A stretch of 64,000 bases of DNA from positions 186,001 to 250,000 of the forward strand of contig NZ_JACHXS010000010.1 of the NCBI RefSeq assembly GCF_014192225.1, given 5' to 3'. Under the pieces are notes generated by a model. The model did not search any database, was not told the DNA's origin, and worked only from the letters and a program-made list of their open reading frames with translations. The DNA comes from Pseudoduganella umbonata. GTDB lineage: Bacteria > Pseudomonadota > Gammaproteobacteria > Burkholderiales > Burkholderiaceae_D. Below, in pieces: positions 34,181 to 45,738 of this stretch. Position numbers and translations under genes: made by a program. Numbering within the stretch: the stretch's first letter is position 1; every line of letters starts with the position of its first letter.

Positions 34181-36591
34181 GGCACCTGCGCCTCGCCTGG
34201 CGCCACCTGGTCGCCGAACCGGGCTATTCGGTCGTCACGATCCTTGGCCTGGCGGCCGGTTTCGCCACCTGTTTCGCACTGCTGGCCTATGTGGCCTTCT
34301 CGTTCGGCTACAACCGCCATGTGCCGGCCGCGCACGAGGTGTATGCGGTCAAGCAGCACATCAACCTGATCGGCAAGCCCGGCTGGTTCGAAGGCATGCC
34401 GATGCCGCTGCTGGGCGTGGCCGAAAAAAGCGGCATGACGCAGGCGGCCGCGCTGGCCATGCCCGCCACGGCGAGCCTGCGCACGCCGGGCGGCATGCAG
34501 CGGCTCGATCTGCTGACGGTATCGCCAGGATTTCCGAAAGTGTTCGGCCTGGCGGCCGCCGAGGGCGACCTGGCGCAGGCCCTGGCGCGCCCCGATGCGG
34601 TCGCGCTGACCTACAGCGCGGCATTGAAGGCGCTGGGTACCCGCCAGGCGCTGGGCAAGGTGCTGCATATCGACGGCAAGGCGCTGACCGTGGCGGCGCT
34701 GCTGGCGGACCCGCCGGCGGCGTCCAGCCTTCATTACGAACTCGTCAACAGCTTCGGCAGCGTCCTGATGCCGCGCGAATACCGCGAGCACATGGAGCAG
34801 TCATGGGGCATGATCGCCGGCTACCTGTACGTGCGCCTGGCGCCCGGTATCGCGCCGAAGCACTTCACCGCCCACATGCAACGCGAGTTCGACCATTCCC
34901 CGCTGCTGCGCGAGGTCCCGGCCGACCTGCTGCGCAAGCTGGGAACACGCAAGATGGTCGACCTGGCGCTGACCCCGCTGACCGGCCTGTATTTCGACAC
35001 CAGCCTGGAGGGACGCCCGGGCAGCACGCCGCATGGCGCCAGGCCCCTCGTCATCGGCCTCGGCGCGGTCGGCGTGCTGGTGCTGGCACTGGCGGTGGCG
35101 AACTATGTCAACCTGGCCGCCGTGCGCACCACGCGGCGCCAGCCGGAAATCGTGCTGCGCAAGGTGCTCGGCGCCGGTGCCTTCCGCCTCGCCAGCCAGT
35201 TGCTGGCCGAGGCGCTGGTGGTCGCCATGCTGGCGACGGCGCTGGGATTGCTGCTGGCCTGGCTCCTGCTGCCGGCCGTGTCCGGCATGCTGGACCGCCC
35301 GCTCGAGCGGATGATGTCGCCCGCCGCGATCCTGGCGGCGCTGGCCGTCGGCGCGGTGGCGGGGCTGCTGGCCGGGCTGTACCCGGTGTGGATCGCGCTG
35401 GACATGCGGCCGGCGACCGTGCTGGCCATCCGCCGCGAAATGGAGCCCCGTGGCGGCCTGTGGCTGCGCCGGGCGCTGACCGTGCTGCAGCTGACCGTGG
35501 CGATGGGACTGACGGCGGCCACGCTGGCCATTGCCTGGCAAGCCCGCTACGCCAGTTCGGCCAATCCCGGCTTCGATACGGCGCCGCTGCTCACGGTCGA
35601 ACTGCCGCGCGCGCTGTGGCAGGGACCGCAGGGCCTGCAGCTTCGCGAAGCGCTGCGCCGCCTGCCCCACGTGCAGGGCGTGGCGTTCTCCGAAAACGCC
35701 GTCGGCCAGCCGTTCGCCGGCCAGAATGGCCCGATCCGGCGGCTGGGCGGGCGCGAAGTGGTGCTGGTATCGCGCAATGTATCGGCCGACTTCTTCCAGG
35801 TGTATGGCGTGGCGGCCGTGGCAGGCCGCACGTTCGACCCGAAGATCGAGCAGGACAGGACGCCGACCACGGTGATGCTGAACCGGGCAGGCGCGCTGGC
35901 GCTGGGCTTCCCTGGCGCCGAGGCAGCGGTCGGCGAACTGGTATCGTTCGATCACAATGGCAAGCAGCTCGCGGCCCGCGTGATCGGCATCGCACCCGAC
36001 CTGCGCCATGAATCGCTGCGTGAAAAACCGCAGCCGATGTTCTACCGGAACTCGCTGGCCGGCTCGGTACTGACGATGCGCAGCGACGCCGACCTGCGCG
36101 ATGTGGAACGGCAGGCCATCGCCCTGTTCGGCAAGTTCTTCCCGGAAGATATTGCCCTGGTGCGCCCGGCCGCCAGCTATCTCGCCGAAAATTACCAGCA
36201 AGACCTGCGCCTGGCGACCCTGCTAGGGGCCGCCAGCATCGTCGCCATCCTGCTGTCGGCGTTCGGCATCTATGTGCTGTCGGCCTACAACGTGCAGCGG
36301 CGCGGCCGCGAGATCGTGCTGCGCAAGCTGTACGGCGCCGGCCGTGCCGCCATTGCCAGGCTGCTGGGCCGGGAATTCGCCGTGCTGCTGGCGCTGGGTG
36401 CCATGATCGGCCTGCCACCGGCCGCATTGGCGATCCGTGCCTACCTGGCCGGCTTCGTCGACCATGCGCCGATCGGTGGCTGGACGCTGCTGGGTGCCGC
36501 CGCCATCGCCATCCTGGTGGCGGCCATCGCCACGCTGCGCCACACCATCGCCGCACTGCGCGCCGCGCCCGCCGCCGTGCTGCGCGCCTGA
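34177..36591 (+). CDS. FtsX-like ABC permease, subunit 1
   Basis: 804 residues with two FtsX-type permease domains. Each has the motif EIVLRK(V/L)LGA or LYGA after a hydrophobic block (near residues 320 and 710). A periplasmic MacB_PCD-like region lies after the first helix (about 45-290), and a second extracytoplasmic region near 455-670. It starts inside the ATPase stop (ATGA). The following gene is a homologous second permease, so the pump probably uses a heterodimer. Confidence 0.9.
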   Translation: MRHLRLAWRHLVAEPGYSVVTILGLAAGFATCFALLAYVAFSFGYNRHVPAAHEVYAVKQHINLIGKPGWFEGMPMPLLGVAEKSGMTQAAALAMPATASLRTPGGMQRLDLLTVSPGFPKVFGLAAAEGDLAQALARPDAVALTYSAALKALGTRQALGKVLHIDGKALTVAALLADPPAASSLHYELVNSFGSVLMPREYREHMEQSWGMIAGYLYVRLAPGIAPKHFTAHMQREFDHSPLLREVPADLLRKLGTRKMVDLALTPLTGLYFDTSLEGRPGSTPHGARPLVIGLGAVGVLVLALAVANYVNLAAVRTTRRQPEIVLRKVLGAGAFRLASQLLAEALVVAMLATALGLLLAWLLLPAVSGMLDRPLERMMSPAAILAALAVGAVAGLLAGLYPVWIALDMRPATVLAIRREMEPRGGLWLRRALTVLQLTVAMGLTAATLAIAWQARYASSANPGFDTAPLLTVELPRALWQGPQGLQLREALRRLPHVQGVAFSENAVGQPFAGQNGPIRRLGGREVVLVSRNVSADFFQVYGVAAVAGRTFDPKIEQDRTPTTVMLNRAGALALGFPGAEAAVGELVSFDHNGKQLAARVIGIAPDLRHESLREKPQPMFYRNSLAGSVLTMRSDADLRDVERQAIALFGKFFPEDIALVRPAASYLAENYQQDLRLATLLGAASIVAILLSAFGIYVLSAYNVQRRGREIVLRKLYGAGRAAIARLLGREFAVLLALGAMIGLPPAALAIRAYLAGFVDHAPIGGWTLLGAAAIAILVAAIATLRHTIAALRAAPAAVLRA

Positions 36592-36602
36592 GGAGGAGAG
36601 CA

Positions 36603-38993
36603 ATGACCCTGCGCGATTTCCGTATCGGCTGGCGCCTGCTGCTGCGCGAGCCCGGCTTTTCGCTGGTGACCGTCCTCGGGGTGGCACTGGCCTTTGCCGC
36701 GTGTTTCCTGCTGCTCGGCTATGTGCGCTACTGCTTCAGCTACGACAGCCACGTGCCCGATGCCGGGCGCGTGATGCAGGTAAAGCAGCGCATCAACTGG
36801 TTCCCCCGGCCGGACTGGGATCCCCGCTCGATGCTGCCGCTGCGCCAGGTCGCGGTGGACAGCGGCATGGTGGAGCAGGCCAGCATCGCCGTGCGGCTGC
36901 GCACGCCGGTGCGGGCCGGCGCACAGCTGCACGACGTGACGGTGCTTGCCGTCGACAAGGCGTTCGCCGGCATGTTCGGCATCGTGCCCCTGGCCGGCGA
37001 CATCGAAGCGGCCCTGACCCGGCCCGATGCACTGGCCGTGACACGCAGCACGGCGCGCCGCCTGTTCGGCACCGATGCCGGTGTGCTGGACCGTACGGTG
37101 CAGGTCAACGGCGAAACCTTGCGGGTGGCCGCCATGCTGCCCGACCTCCCGGCCAACGTCACCACGCGGTGGGAGGCGCTGACCGGACCGTTGAGCCGTG
37201 CGCGGCCTGCGGCGGAGCGCACGCTGGTGCCGGGCTGGCAACGCGGCGGCATTTTCCTCAAGCTGGTGCCCGGTGCCGATTCCGCGCAGCTGGCAGCGCT
37301 GCTGCAGCAAGCCATGGATGCGTCGCCGATGGAGCAGCGCATGCGCGCCCGCCCGATCGGCAGGGCGATGCAGGGTCCGGGCACCGAAGTGAAACTGATG
37401 GCGCTGCCGGACGTCTATTTCGACCCCGACATGGCGGCCAGCCGCAGCGGCGACGACTACGGCAAGCGCTCCGCCGTGCTGGGCCTGGCGGGCATCGCCC
37501 TGCTGGTGCTGGTGCTGGCCGTCACGAACTACGTCAACCTGGCCACCGTGCGCGCACAGCAGCGCCAGCGCGAATCGGGCCTGCGCAAGCTGCTCGGCGC
37601 CAGCGCGCCGCGCATGGCCGCGCAATTCATCGCCGAATCGGTGCTTGTCTGCCTGCTCGCCGCGGTACTGGGCATGATGCTGGCATGGCTGCTGCTGCCC
37701 ACGTTCGCGGGCCTGGTCGACCGCACGCTGGACGGTTTCTTCAGCCCGGCCCGCATCGCCCTCGCGCTGCTGGCGGCGCTGCTGACCGGCATCCTCGCAG
37801 GGAGCTGGCCGGCACTGGTGGCGCTGCGCGTGCGGCCGGCCGCGGCGCTGGCCGGCCGCGACAACAGCGAAACGGTGGGCGGGCTATGGCTGCGCCGCGG
37901 GTTGACGGCACTGCAGTTCGCCACCGCGATCGCGCTCGGCGGCATGGCCATCGCCGTGGCGTGGCAGACGCACTTTGCCAGCCGGGCCGATCCCGGCTTC
38001 GACCCGGCACCGCTGGTGACGGTGGACTTGCCCGAGGATGCCAGGCCGGCGGCCGTACAGGCCTTTGCCGAGGCGGTTCGCGGCCTGCCGCTGTCGGGCG
38101 GGGCCGCGCTGTCGTCGGAGGCGGTCGGCCGCGACGGCATGAAGATCGTGCAGGGTTTCCGCACCCGCGACGGGCGCGACCTGCGGCTGGAGATCAAGCC
38201 GGTGTCGCCGGACTTCTTCGAGGTATATGGCATCGGGCCCCGCTTCGGCCGGCTGTACCGGGCCGATACCGACCGCGCGGGGGGCGATGCGCTGGTGCTG
38301 AATGCCGCTGCTGCCGCCGCGCTGGACTATCCGGCGCCGCAGGCGGCGGTCGGCCAGGCGCCCTTCCCCGACCATGGCCCGATCGTCGGCATCGCGCCGG
38401 ACCTCCGCCATAACGACCTGCGCCGGCAAACCGAACCGATCGTCTACCTGCTGCAGCCGAACTACGGCGTGCTGACGGTGCGCACCGGCGCCGGCATGGA
38501 GGAAGTGGAACGCGCACTGGCGCCGCTGTGGCGGCGCTATTTTCCCGACCGGATCATGACCGTGCAGCCTGCCGCGACGCTGTTCACACGCACTTACCAG
38601 GAAGATGCACGGCTGGCCCGGATGCTGGCCACGGCCAGCGCACTGGCCGTGGGGCTGGCCGCCTTCGGCATCTACGTGCTGGCCGCCTACAGCGTGCAGC
38701 GCAACCGCCGGCAGATCGTGTTGCGCAAGCTGTACGGCGCCGGCATGGGCGCCATTGCGCGGCTGCTGGGCCGCGAATTCGCCGCGCTGCTGGCGGCCGG
38801 CGCCCTGTTCGGCGTGCCGCTGGCATGGCTGGCGATCGAGCGCTACCTGGCAGGTTTCGTGGAACGCGCGCCGCTGGGCCAATGGCCGCTCGTGGCGGCA
38901 ACGCTGCTGGCAGCCCTGGTGGCGCTGCTGGCCACGGCGCGCCATGCGCTGGCAGCGTTGCGGCTGTCACCGGCCGGCGCCTTGCGGGAGTGA
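36603..38993 (+). CDS. FtsX-like ABC permease, subunit 2
   Basis: 796 residues, homologous to the preceding gene along the whole length: similar N-terminal helix and periplasmic region, two FtsX permease domains, and late motifs NRRQIVLRKLYGAGMGAIARLLGREFAALL. ATG 36603 follows GAGGAGAG, 12 bases after the first permease. The pair looks like an ancient duplication kept as a heterodimer. Ends the operon; a bidirectional terminator follows. Confidence 0.9.
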   Translation: MTLRDFRIGWRLLLREPGFSLVTVLGVALAFAACFLLLGYVRYCFSYDSHVPDAGRVMQVKQRINWFPRPDWDPRSMLPLRQVAVDSGMVEQASIAVRLRTPVRAGAQLHDVTVLAVDKAFAGMFGIVPLAGDIEAALTRPDALAVTRSTARRLFGTDAGVLDRTVQVNGETLRVAAMLPDLPANVTTRWEALTGPLSRARPAAERTLVPGWQRGGIFLKLVPGADSAQLAALLQQAMDASPMEQRMRARPIGRAMQGPGTEVKLMALPDVYFDPDMAASRSGDDYGKRSAVLGLAGIALLVLVLAVTNYVNLATVRAQQRQRESGLRKLLGASAPRMAAQFIAESVLVCLLAAVLGMMLAWLLLPTFAGLVDRTLDGFFSPARIALALLAALLTGILAGSWPALVALRVRPAAALAGRDNSETVGGLWLRRGLTALQFATAIALGGMAIAVAWQTHFASRADPGFDPAPLVTVDLPEDARPAAVQAFAEAVRGLPLSGGAALSSEAVGRDGMKIVQGFRTRDGRDLRLEIKPVSPDFFEVYGIGPRFGRLYRADTDRAGGDALVLNAAAAAALDYPAPQAAVGQAPFPDHGPIVGIAPDLRHNDLRRQTEPIVYLLQPNYGVLTVRTGAGMEEVERALAPLWRRYFPDRIMTVQPAATLFTRTYQEDARLARMLATASALAVGLAAFGIYVLAAYSVQRNRRQIVLRKLYGAGMGAIARLLGREFAALLAAGALFGVPLAWLAIERYLAGFVERAPLGQWPLVAATLLAALVALLATARHALAALRLSPAGALRE

Positions 38994-39013
38994 CGGGCAG
39001 CGGCGAAACGGCA

Positions 39014-39047
39014 AAAAAAATGGCGGCCCGCAGGCCGCCATTTTTTC
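39014..39047. terminator. Bidirectional terminator after the efflux operon
   Basis: AATGGCGGCC, a short CGCA loop, GGCCGCCATT with A- and T-runs on both sides. It can stop the permease transcript on the plus strand and the FKBP gene on the minus strand. Confidence 0.85.
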
Positions 39048-39058
39048 GTCACGATGCT

Positions 39059-39096
39059 CAGTGTTTGATCCAGCGTTTGATCGTCAGCGCTTGATC
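39059..39096. repeat. Three 12-bp copies across the stop codon of the FKBP gene
   Basis: On the minus strand GATCAAGCGCTG (holding the last codons and part of the TGA), then AC, then GATCAAACGCTG and GATCAAACACTG. The last two lie after the stop codon. The coding end has thus been copied twice into the 3' untranslated region. Confidence 0.85.
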
Positions 39097-39524
39097 GCCA
39101 GCACTTCGATATCGAACACCAGCGTCGAGTTGGCAGGGATCGGGCCATTCGCCGTGCCGCCATAGCCCAGGCTTGGCGGAATCACCAGGCGGCGCTTGCC
39201 GCCGACGCGCATGCCGACCACGCCCTGGTCCCAACCGGCGATGACGGCGCCCTTGCCCAGCTGGAAGGTGAACGGGCTTGCCGCGGTGGCCTGGTCGAAC
39301 TGGGTACCCTTGTTCTCGGTCTTGGTGCTGTCGTACAGCCAGCCGGTGTAGGCCACGGTGACCGTGTCGCTGGCGATCGCTTCGATGCCGGTACCCACCG
39401 CCAGGTCGGCCTTCGAGACCACTGGCAGGTCGGGAGTCGTTACCGGTGCGTCGTCGCTGCCGCCGCAAGCGGTCAGGGCCAGCGCGCAAGCCAGCGTCGC
39501 GAGAATTTGGAGAATCGATTTCAT
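39084..39524 (-). CDS. FKBP-type peptidyl-prolyl isomerase lipoprotein
   Basis: Envelope lipoprotein of 146 residues. The lipobox is LTAC with Cys20 as lipidated residue. After a short linker comes one FKBP domain (about 45-146) with VTVAYTGWLYDSTKTENKG, QLGKGAVIAGWDQGV and RLVIPPSLGYG, all typical of the active-site pocket. Cis-trans isomerisation of X-Pro bonds in exported proteins. Start ATG 39524. Single gene, converging on the efflux operon. Confidence 0.92.
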   Translation of the reverse strand: MKSILQILATLACALALTACGGSDDAPVTTPDLPVVSKADLAVGTGIEAIASDTVTVAYTGWLYDSTKTENKGTQFDQATAASPFTFQLGKGAVIAGWDQGVVGMRVGGKRRLVIPPSLGYGGTANGPIPANSTLVFDIEVLAIKR

Positions 39525-39557
39525 GTGGTCACTCTTACTGGATTAAAAGTCGTTGAA

Positions 39558-39579
39558 AAAGCCGTTGCAAAGCCGTTGC
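39558..39579. repeat. 11-bp tandem duplication upstream of the FKBP gene
   Basis: AAAGCCGTTGC twice without gap, 34-55 bases before the FKBP start codon, in the region where its promoter should lie. Confidence 0.85.
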
Positions 39580-39678
39580 CAATGGCTGCTCGCTTGGTTG
39601 GCGGTTGCCGGTGGAGCGAAAGTTTAACAGAGTGCCACTGCCGCTCCCCCAGTACAACATTTCCTTACACATTCACGA

Positions 39679-41550
39679 TCAAATCTCGACCTGCGTGCCC
39701 AGCTCGATCACGCGGTTCGGCGGGATCTGGTAATAATCGGCCGCGGCGCGGGCATTGCGCGACATCGCCACGAACAGATGTTCGCGCCATGGCGCCATGC
39801 CCTGTTGTGGTGCCGAGATCACGGTCTGGCGGGCGATGAAGAACGAGGTTTCCATCATCTCGAAGCGCAAGCCGTGTTCGGCGCAACGGTCGAGGATGGC
39901 GGGAATGTCCGGCTCGTCCTTGAAGCCGTAGTCGACGTTGACCTGGTAGCACTGGTGTCCCAGGTCGGCGATGCGCACCTGCTCTCCCGGCGCGACGTAC
40001 GGTTCTTCCAGGATGTGCACGGTGAGGAAGACCACGCGCTCGTGCAGCACCTTGTTGTGCGACAGGTTATGCAGCATCGCGTGCGGCACGCCGTCGCTTT
40101 CGCCGCGCAGGAACACGGCGGTGCCGGGCACGCGCACCGGCGGCGCCACGAACAGCGAGGAAAGGAAATCCTCCAGCGGGATCGCATGCTTTTCCAGGTT
40201 CTGGAACACCAGCTGGCGGCCGGTGCGCCAGGTGAGCATGATCGTGAACAGCGCGGTACCGAGCAGCAGCGGCATCCAGCCGCCGTGGAACAGCTTCAGC
40301 GTGCAGGCCGAGAACAGCAGCACGTCGATCACCAGGAAGAAGCCGGTCGCGAGGATGCACACCGGCAGCGGCAGGTGCCAGCGGTAGCGGATCACGAAGA
40401 ACGTCAGGATCGTGGTCGCCAGCATCGTGGCCGAGACGGCGATGCCGTAGGCGCCGGCCAGCGCATCGGAGGAACCGAAGCCGATCACCGCGATCAGCAC
40501 CACGATCAGCTGCAGCCAGTTGACGGCCGGGATGTAGATCTGGCCGATCTGGTGCTCGGAGGTGTGCATCACGCGCATGCGCGGCAGCAGGCCCAGTGCG
40601 ATGGCCTGCTTGGTCATGGAGAAGGTCCCGGAGATGGTGGCCTGCGATGCGATCACGGTGGCCATGGTGGCCAGCACCACCAGCGGGTAGATGCTCCAGC
40701 TGCCCAGCTGCTGGAAGAACGGGTTCGAGATCGCTTCCGGCGCGTGCAGCAGCAGCGCGCCCTGGCCGAAGTAGTTCAGCGCCAGCGCGGGGAACGCCAC
40801 CGCGAACCACGCCATGCGGATCGGCTTCTTGCCGAAGTGGCCCATGTCGGCGTACAGCGCTTCGGCGCCGGTGAATGCCAGCACCACGGCGCCCAGGCCG
40901 ACGAAGGCCACGAAGCCGTTGTCGATCATGAAGTGCACCGCGTGCAGCGGGTTCAACGCGCGCAGGATGTCCGGCCGCTCGACGATGTTGACGATGCCCA
41001 TGGCCGCCAGCGCCAGGAACCACAGCACCATGATCGGTCCGAAGAAGCGGCCGATGCCGGCGGTGCCATGGCGCTGCACCGAATACAGCGACACCAGCAC
41101 CACGATGGTCAGCGGCACGACGTAGTGTTCCAGCGCGGGCGTGGCCACTTCCAGGCCTTCCATCGCGCTCAGTACCGAAATCGCCGGGGTGACCACGCTG
41201 TCGCCATAGAACATGGTGGCGCCCAGCACCCCCAGCACGAGCAGCGGAAAATGCCAGCCGGAGCGCTTGCTCACGGAATTGAGCGCCAGCGCCATCAGGG
41301 CCATGATGCCGCCCTCGCCGCGGTTGTCCGCGCGCAGCACCAGCGTGACGTACTTCAGCGAAACGACGATCGTCAGTCCCCAGAAGATCAGCGAAACGAC
41401 GCCCAGCAGGTTGGCTTCGGTGAGCGCCAGTCCGTGGTCCGGGTCGAAGATGGTTTTGAGGGTATAGAGAGGGCTGGTACCGATGTCGCCGTAAACGATC
41501 CCCACGGCCGCCAGCGTCAATGTAGCGAGGCTGCTTTTCTTGTCTGTCAA
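39679..41550 (-). CDS. kup: KUP family potassium uptake protein
   Basis: Low-affinity K+/H+ symporter of the inner membrane. 623 residues: about 12 membrane segments in the first 440 residues, opening with LTLAAVGIVYGDIGTSPLYTLK, then a cytoplasmic C-terminal domain. I choose TTG 41550 (MTDKKSSLA) as start; the TTG 12 codons earlier gives a tail that does not match the family, and neither has a strong ribosome binding site. Single gene, divergent from the GNAT-rarD pair. Confidence 0.93.
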   Translation of the reverse strand: MTDKKSSLATLTLAAVGIVYGDIGTSPLYTLKTIFDPDHGLALTEANLLGVVSLIFWGLTIVVSLKYVTLVLRADNRGEGGIMALMALALNSVSKRSGWHFPLLVLGVLGATMFYGDSVVTPAISVLSAMEGLEVATPALEHYVVPLTIVVLVSLYSVQRHGTAGIGRFFGPIMVLWFLALAAMGIVNIVERPDILRALNPLHAVHFMIDNGFVAFVGLGAVVLAFTGAEALYADMGHFGKKPIRMAWFAVAFPALALNYFGQGALLLHAPEAISNPFFQQLGSWSIYPLVVLATMATVIASQATISGTFSMTKQAIALGLLPRMRVMHTSEHQIGQIYIPAVNWLQLIVVLIAVIGFGSSDALAGAYGIAVSATMLATTILTFFVIRYRWHLPLPVCILATGFFLVIDVLLFSACTLKLFHGGWMPLLLGTALFTIMLTWRTGRQLVFQNLEKHAIPLEDFLSSLFVAPPVRVPGTAVFLRGESDGVPHAMLHNLSHNKVLHERVVFLTVHILEEPYVAPGEQVRIADLGHQCYQVNVDYGFKDEPDIPAILDRCAEHGLRFEMMETSFFIARQTVISAPQQGMAPWREHLFVAMSRNARAAADYYQIPPNRVIELGTQVEI

Positions 41551-41672
41551 AATTGCACCCGAATTATTTTTTTGCGCACTGCACAATAGGCCAATCGCCC
41601 TCTAAAAGCAAGCCGCCGGTGACCAGCGCATGCTGCGCCGTTGTGTTAAGGTCGCGCCTCGAAGGATGACAG

Positions 41673-42137
41673 ATGACCATTGAAAAAACCATCGCGAACC
41701 CCGCAAGCATCGACCGGGCAACCGCCGAAGATGCTCCCCGCCTGTTCGAGGTGTGGGAAGCGTCGGTACGCGCCACCCACGACTTCCTGTCCGAGGAAGC
41801 GATTGCCACGCTGGTGCCGCTGGTACGCGAGCTGCTGGGCACGTTTACGCCACTGTACTGCCTGCGCGACGCCGCTGGCGCCCCGTATGCCTTCATTGGC
41901 GTGGCCGACGGCAATATCGAGATGCTGTTCGTCCATCCGGCGCGGCGCGGCACCGGCGCCGGCCGCACGCTGACGGCGTTCGCGATCGGCACCCTGGGCG
42001 CCACGAAGGTGGACGTGAACGAGCAGAATGGCCAGGCCGCCGGCTTCTATGCGCGCATGGGCTTTCGCCAGGCCGGCCGCTCGGAACGCGATCCGTTCGG
42101 CCATCCGTACCCGATCCTGCACCTGGAACTGCCATGA
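41673..42137 (+). CDS. GNAT family acetyltransferase (YafP-like)
   Basis: 154-residue N-acetyltransferase with the acetyl-CoA loop RRGTGAGRTL near residue 90 and the end VNEQNGQAAGFYARMGFRQAGRSERD, a pattern common in YafP-type acetyltransferases. Substrate unknown. ATG 41673 follows GAAGGA. Its stop overlaps the rarD start by four bases, so the two are translationally coupled. Confidence 0.82.
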   Translation: MTIEKTIANPASIDRATAEDAPRLFEVWEASVRATHDFLSEEAIATLVPLVRELLGTFTPLYCLRDAAGAPYAFIGVADGNIEMLFVHPARRGTGAGRTLTAFAIGTLGATKVDVNEQNGQAAGFYARMGFRQAGRSERDPFGHPYPILHLELP

Positions 42138-43039
42138 CGAAGGACGCCAGCAAGGAGGACGGCTATGGCGGTGTGCTGAACGCCACCAGCGCGTTCCTGC
42201 TGTGGGGACTGTTCCCGCTGTATTTCCATGCGATCGGCGAGGTGCCGCCGATGGAAATCCTGGCGCACCGCATGGTCTGGTCGCTGCTGTTCCTGTGCAT
42301 CGTGCTGACCGTGCGCCAGCAATGGAAATGGCTGCCGGCGGTGCTGCGGCAGCCGAAGGTCGTGGCCACGTTCGCGGCCAGCGCGCTGCTGCTGTCGGCC
42401 AACTGGTTCATCTACATCTGGGCCGTGAACAACGGCCACGTGATCGATGCCAGCCTGGGTTATTTCATCACGCCGCTGTTCAACGTGCTGCTTGGATTGT
42501 TCGTGCTGAAGGAACGGCTGCGCGGCGGCCAGTGGCTGGCGATCGGCGTGGCCGCCACCGGCGTGGCCTGGCTGACCTGGCAGGCCGGCGCGCTGCCATG
42601 GATCGCCCTGGTACTGGCCGCCACGTTCGGTGCCTACGGCCTGCTGCGCAAGACCGCCGCGCTGGCGGCGCTGGAGGGCCTGTCGTTCGAAACGCTGCTG
42701 CTGTTCCCGCTGGCCGGCGGCTACCTGATCTGGCTGACGGTCCATGGCGCCAACACCTTCGTCAATACGCCCAGCGACTGGACGCGCACGCTGCTGGTCG
42801 CCGCCGGCCCGATCACCGCGATCCCGCTGCTGCTGTTTGCCGCCGGCGCGCGCAAGATTCCCCTGTCGGTGCTGGGCATGCTGCAGTACATCGCGCCGAC
42901 GATCCAGATGATGCTCGGGCTGGTCGTGTTCCATGAGACGTTCTCGACAGCGCGGCTGGCCGGCTTCATCGTGATCTGGAGCGCGCTGGCGCTGTACATG
43001 GCTGAAGGGTTCTGGACGAGCCGGCGCGCGGCTGCCTGA
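42134..43039 (+). CDS. rarD: EamA family transporter RarD
   Basis: Inner-membrane drug/metabolite transporter of the RarD branch, 301 residues with ten membrane helices. Recognisable segments are LWGLFPLYFHAIGEVPPMEILAHR near the start and ANWFIYIWAVNNGHVIDASLGYF in the middle, both diagnostic of RarD. Linked to chloramphenicol sensitivity in other bacteria, substrate uncertain. ATG overlaps the GNAT stop. Confidence 0.92.
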   Translation: MTKDASKEDGYGGVLNATSAFLLWGLFPLYFHAIGEVPPMEILAHRMVWSLLFLCIVLTVRQQWKWLPAVLRQPKVVATFAASALLLSANWFIYIWAVNNGHVIDASLGYFITPLFNVLLGLFVLKERLRGGQWLAIGVAATGVAWLTWQAGALPWIALVLAATFGAYGLLRKTAALAALEGLSFETLLLFPLAGGYLIWLTVHGANTFVNTPSDWTRTLLVAAGPITAIPLLLFAAGARKIPLSVLGMLQYIAPTIQMMLGLVVFHETFSTARLAGFIVIWSALALYMAEGFWTSRRAAA

Positions 43040-43115
43040 CTGGCCCTCCAGCACCGTTTGGCGTATCCTTGTTGACCTTCTTTAAAGTTACATCACTCAA
43101 TTCGAGAATTTCTCA

Positions 43116-44783
<1,668 letters not shown>

Positions 44784-44793
44784 GGCAGCAAAT

Positions 44794-44823
44794 AAAAACG
44801 GACTCCTCGGAGTCCGTTTTTTC
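44794..44823 (+). terminator. Intrinsic terminator after ettA
   Basis: AAAACGGACTCC and GGAGTCCGTTTT around a TC(G) loop with a T-run, 11 bases after the ettA stop. The A-run on the other side lets it work for the minus-strand neighbour as well. Confidence 0.9.
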
Positions 44824-44930
44824 TTCTGTCACGAAGAAACCGTTTGGGGAGGCGGGCACAAGGACATTGGAACCCATGACGGCTCCGCTGTCGCGCCCGG
44901 CCTCGACCGGTGCAACGCGCTGCAATCCGC

Positions 44931-45515
44931 TTAGAAGCTGTAGCGCGCGTTCAGCGATACGGCGCCCTTGCTGCGGCCCACGTCGATATCGTTCTTGCCG
45001 TAGTGCTCATACTCAAGCGACAACGCGACTTTCTCGTTCACCGCGTACTCGGCACCCAGCGATGCGTACACCGAATTGCGGCTGCTCTCGCCGTTGTAGC
45101 CGGCGGCCAGGCCGGATGCCATCACGTCGTTCTTGTTGTGGGCCACGCCCAGCTTGCCGAACACGTTGACCTTTTCCGCCACCGGGTAGCTGGCCTTGCC
45201 GGCGAGGTAGTAGGACTCCGAGTCCGCCTCGGCACGGCCGCTGGCGCCATTCACAGCGTAGTAATAGTCAGACTTGCCGAAGTCCGTGTAGCCGGCTTCC
45301 ACGGCAAACATCGGGTTGATCTGGTAACCGGCGAAGAATTTTCCGCCGTACTCGTGCTTGCTGTTGTCGACACCGGTGGAGTCATTACGCAGCTCGTAGC
45401 GATGTTCGCTGACGACGCCACCGATACCGACATAGGGCGAACCATCGGCGGCATGGGCGGAAACGGCACCAAAGGCGGCAGCGGAAGCAACGAGGGCAAG
45501 AAGGGTTTTTTTCAT
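44931..45515 (-). CDS. Outer-membrane beta-barrel protein (OmpA/OmpW-like, 8 strands)
   Basis: 194-residue exported protein: signal peptide MKKTLLALVASAAAFGAVSAHA, then alternating amphipathic strands ending in the C-terminal aromatic SLNARYSF that signals BAM-dependent assembly. Segments such as YVGIGGVVSEHRYEL and LSLEYEHYGK are typical of small opacity/OmpA-type barrels. ATG 45515 follows GAGAGATC; the ATG six codons earlier would precede the signal peptide. Its 223-bp upstream region is AT-rich. Role unknown. Confidence 0.85.
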   Translation of the reverse strand: MKKTLLALVASAAAFGAVSAHAADGSPYVGIGGVVSEHRYELRNDSTGVDNSKHEYGGKFFAGYQINPMFAVEAGYTDFGKSDYYYAVNGASGRAEADSESYYLAGKASYPVAEKVNVFGKLGVAHNKNDVMASGLAAGYNGESSRNSVYASLGAEYAVNEKVALSLEYEHYGKNDIDVGRSKGAVSLNARYSF

Positions 45516-45738
45516 GATTTGATCTCTCAGCAAATTGGTTGTTTTTACAGTGCTGCGGGATCGCTGTTCGTATCAATGGAACCGCGACGAGACCAAGATA
45601 GCACCGTACCCCATTTATAAAAGGTCCATTTCCGTAATAATTGTTAGCAGATGTAATGGCTATTGAAACAAGGTGAACACGCCCAAACTGACGGCGTTTC
45701 CTTAAGAAACCCTAATAAAGTGTAGTCCTGGAAAGGAT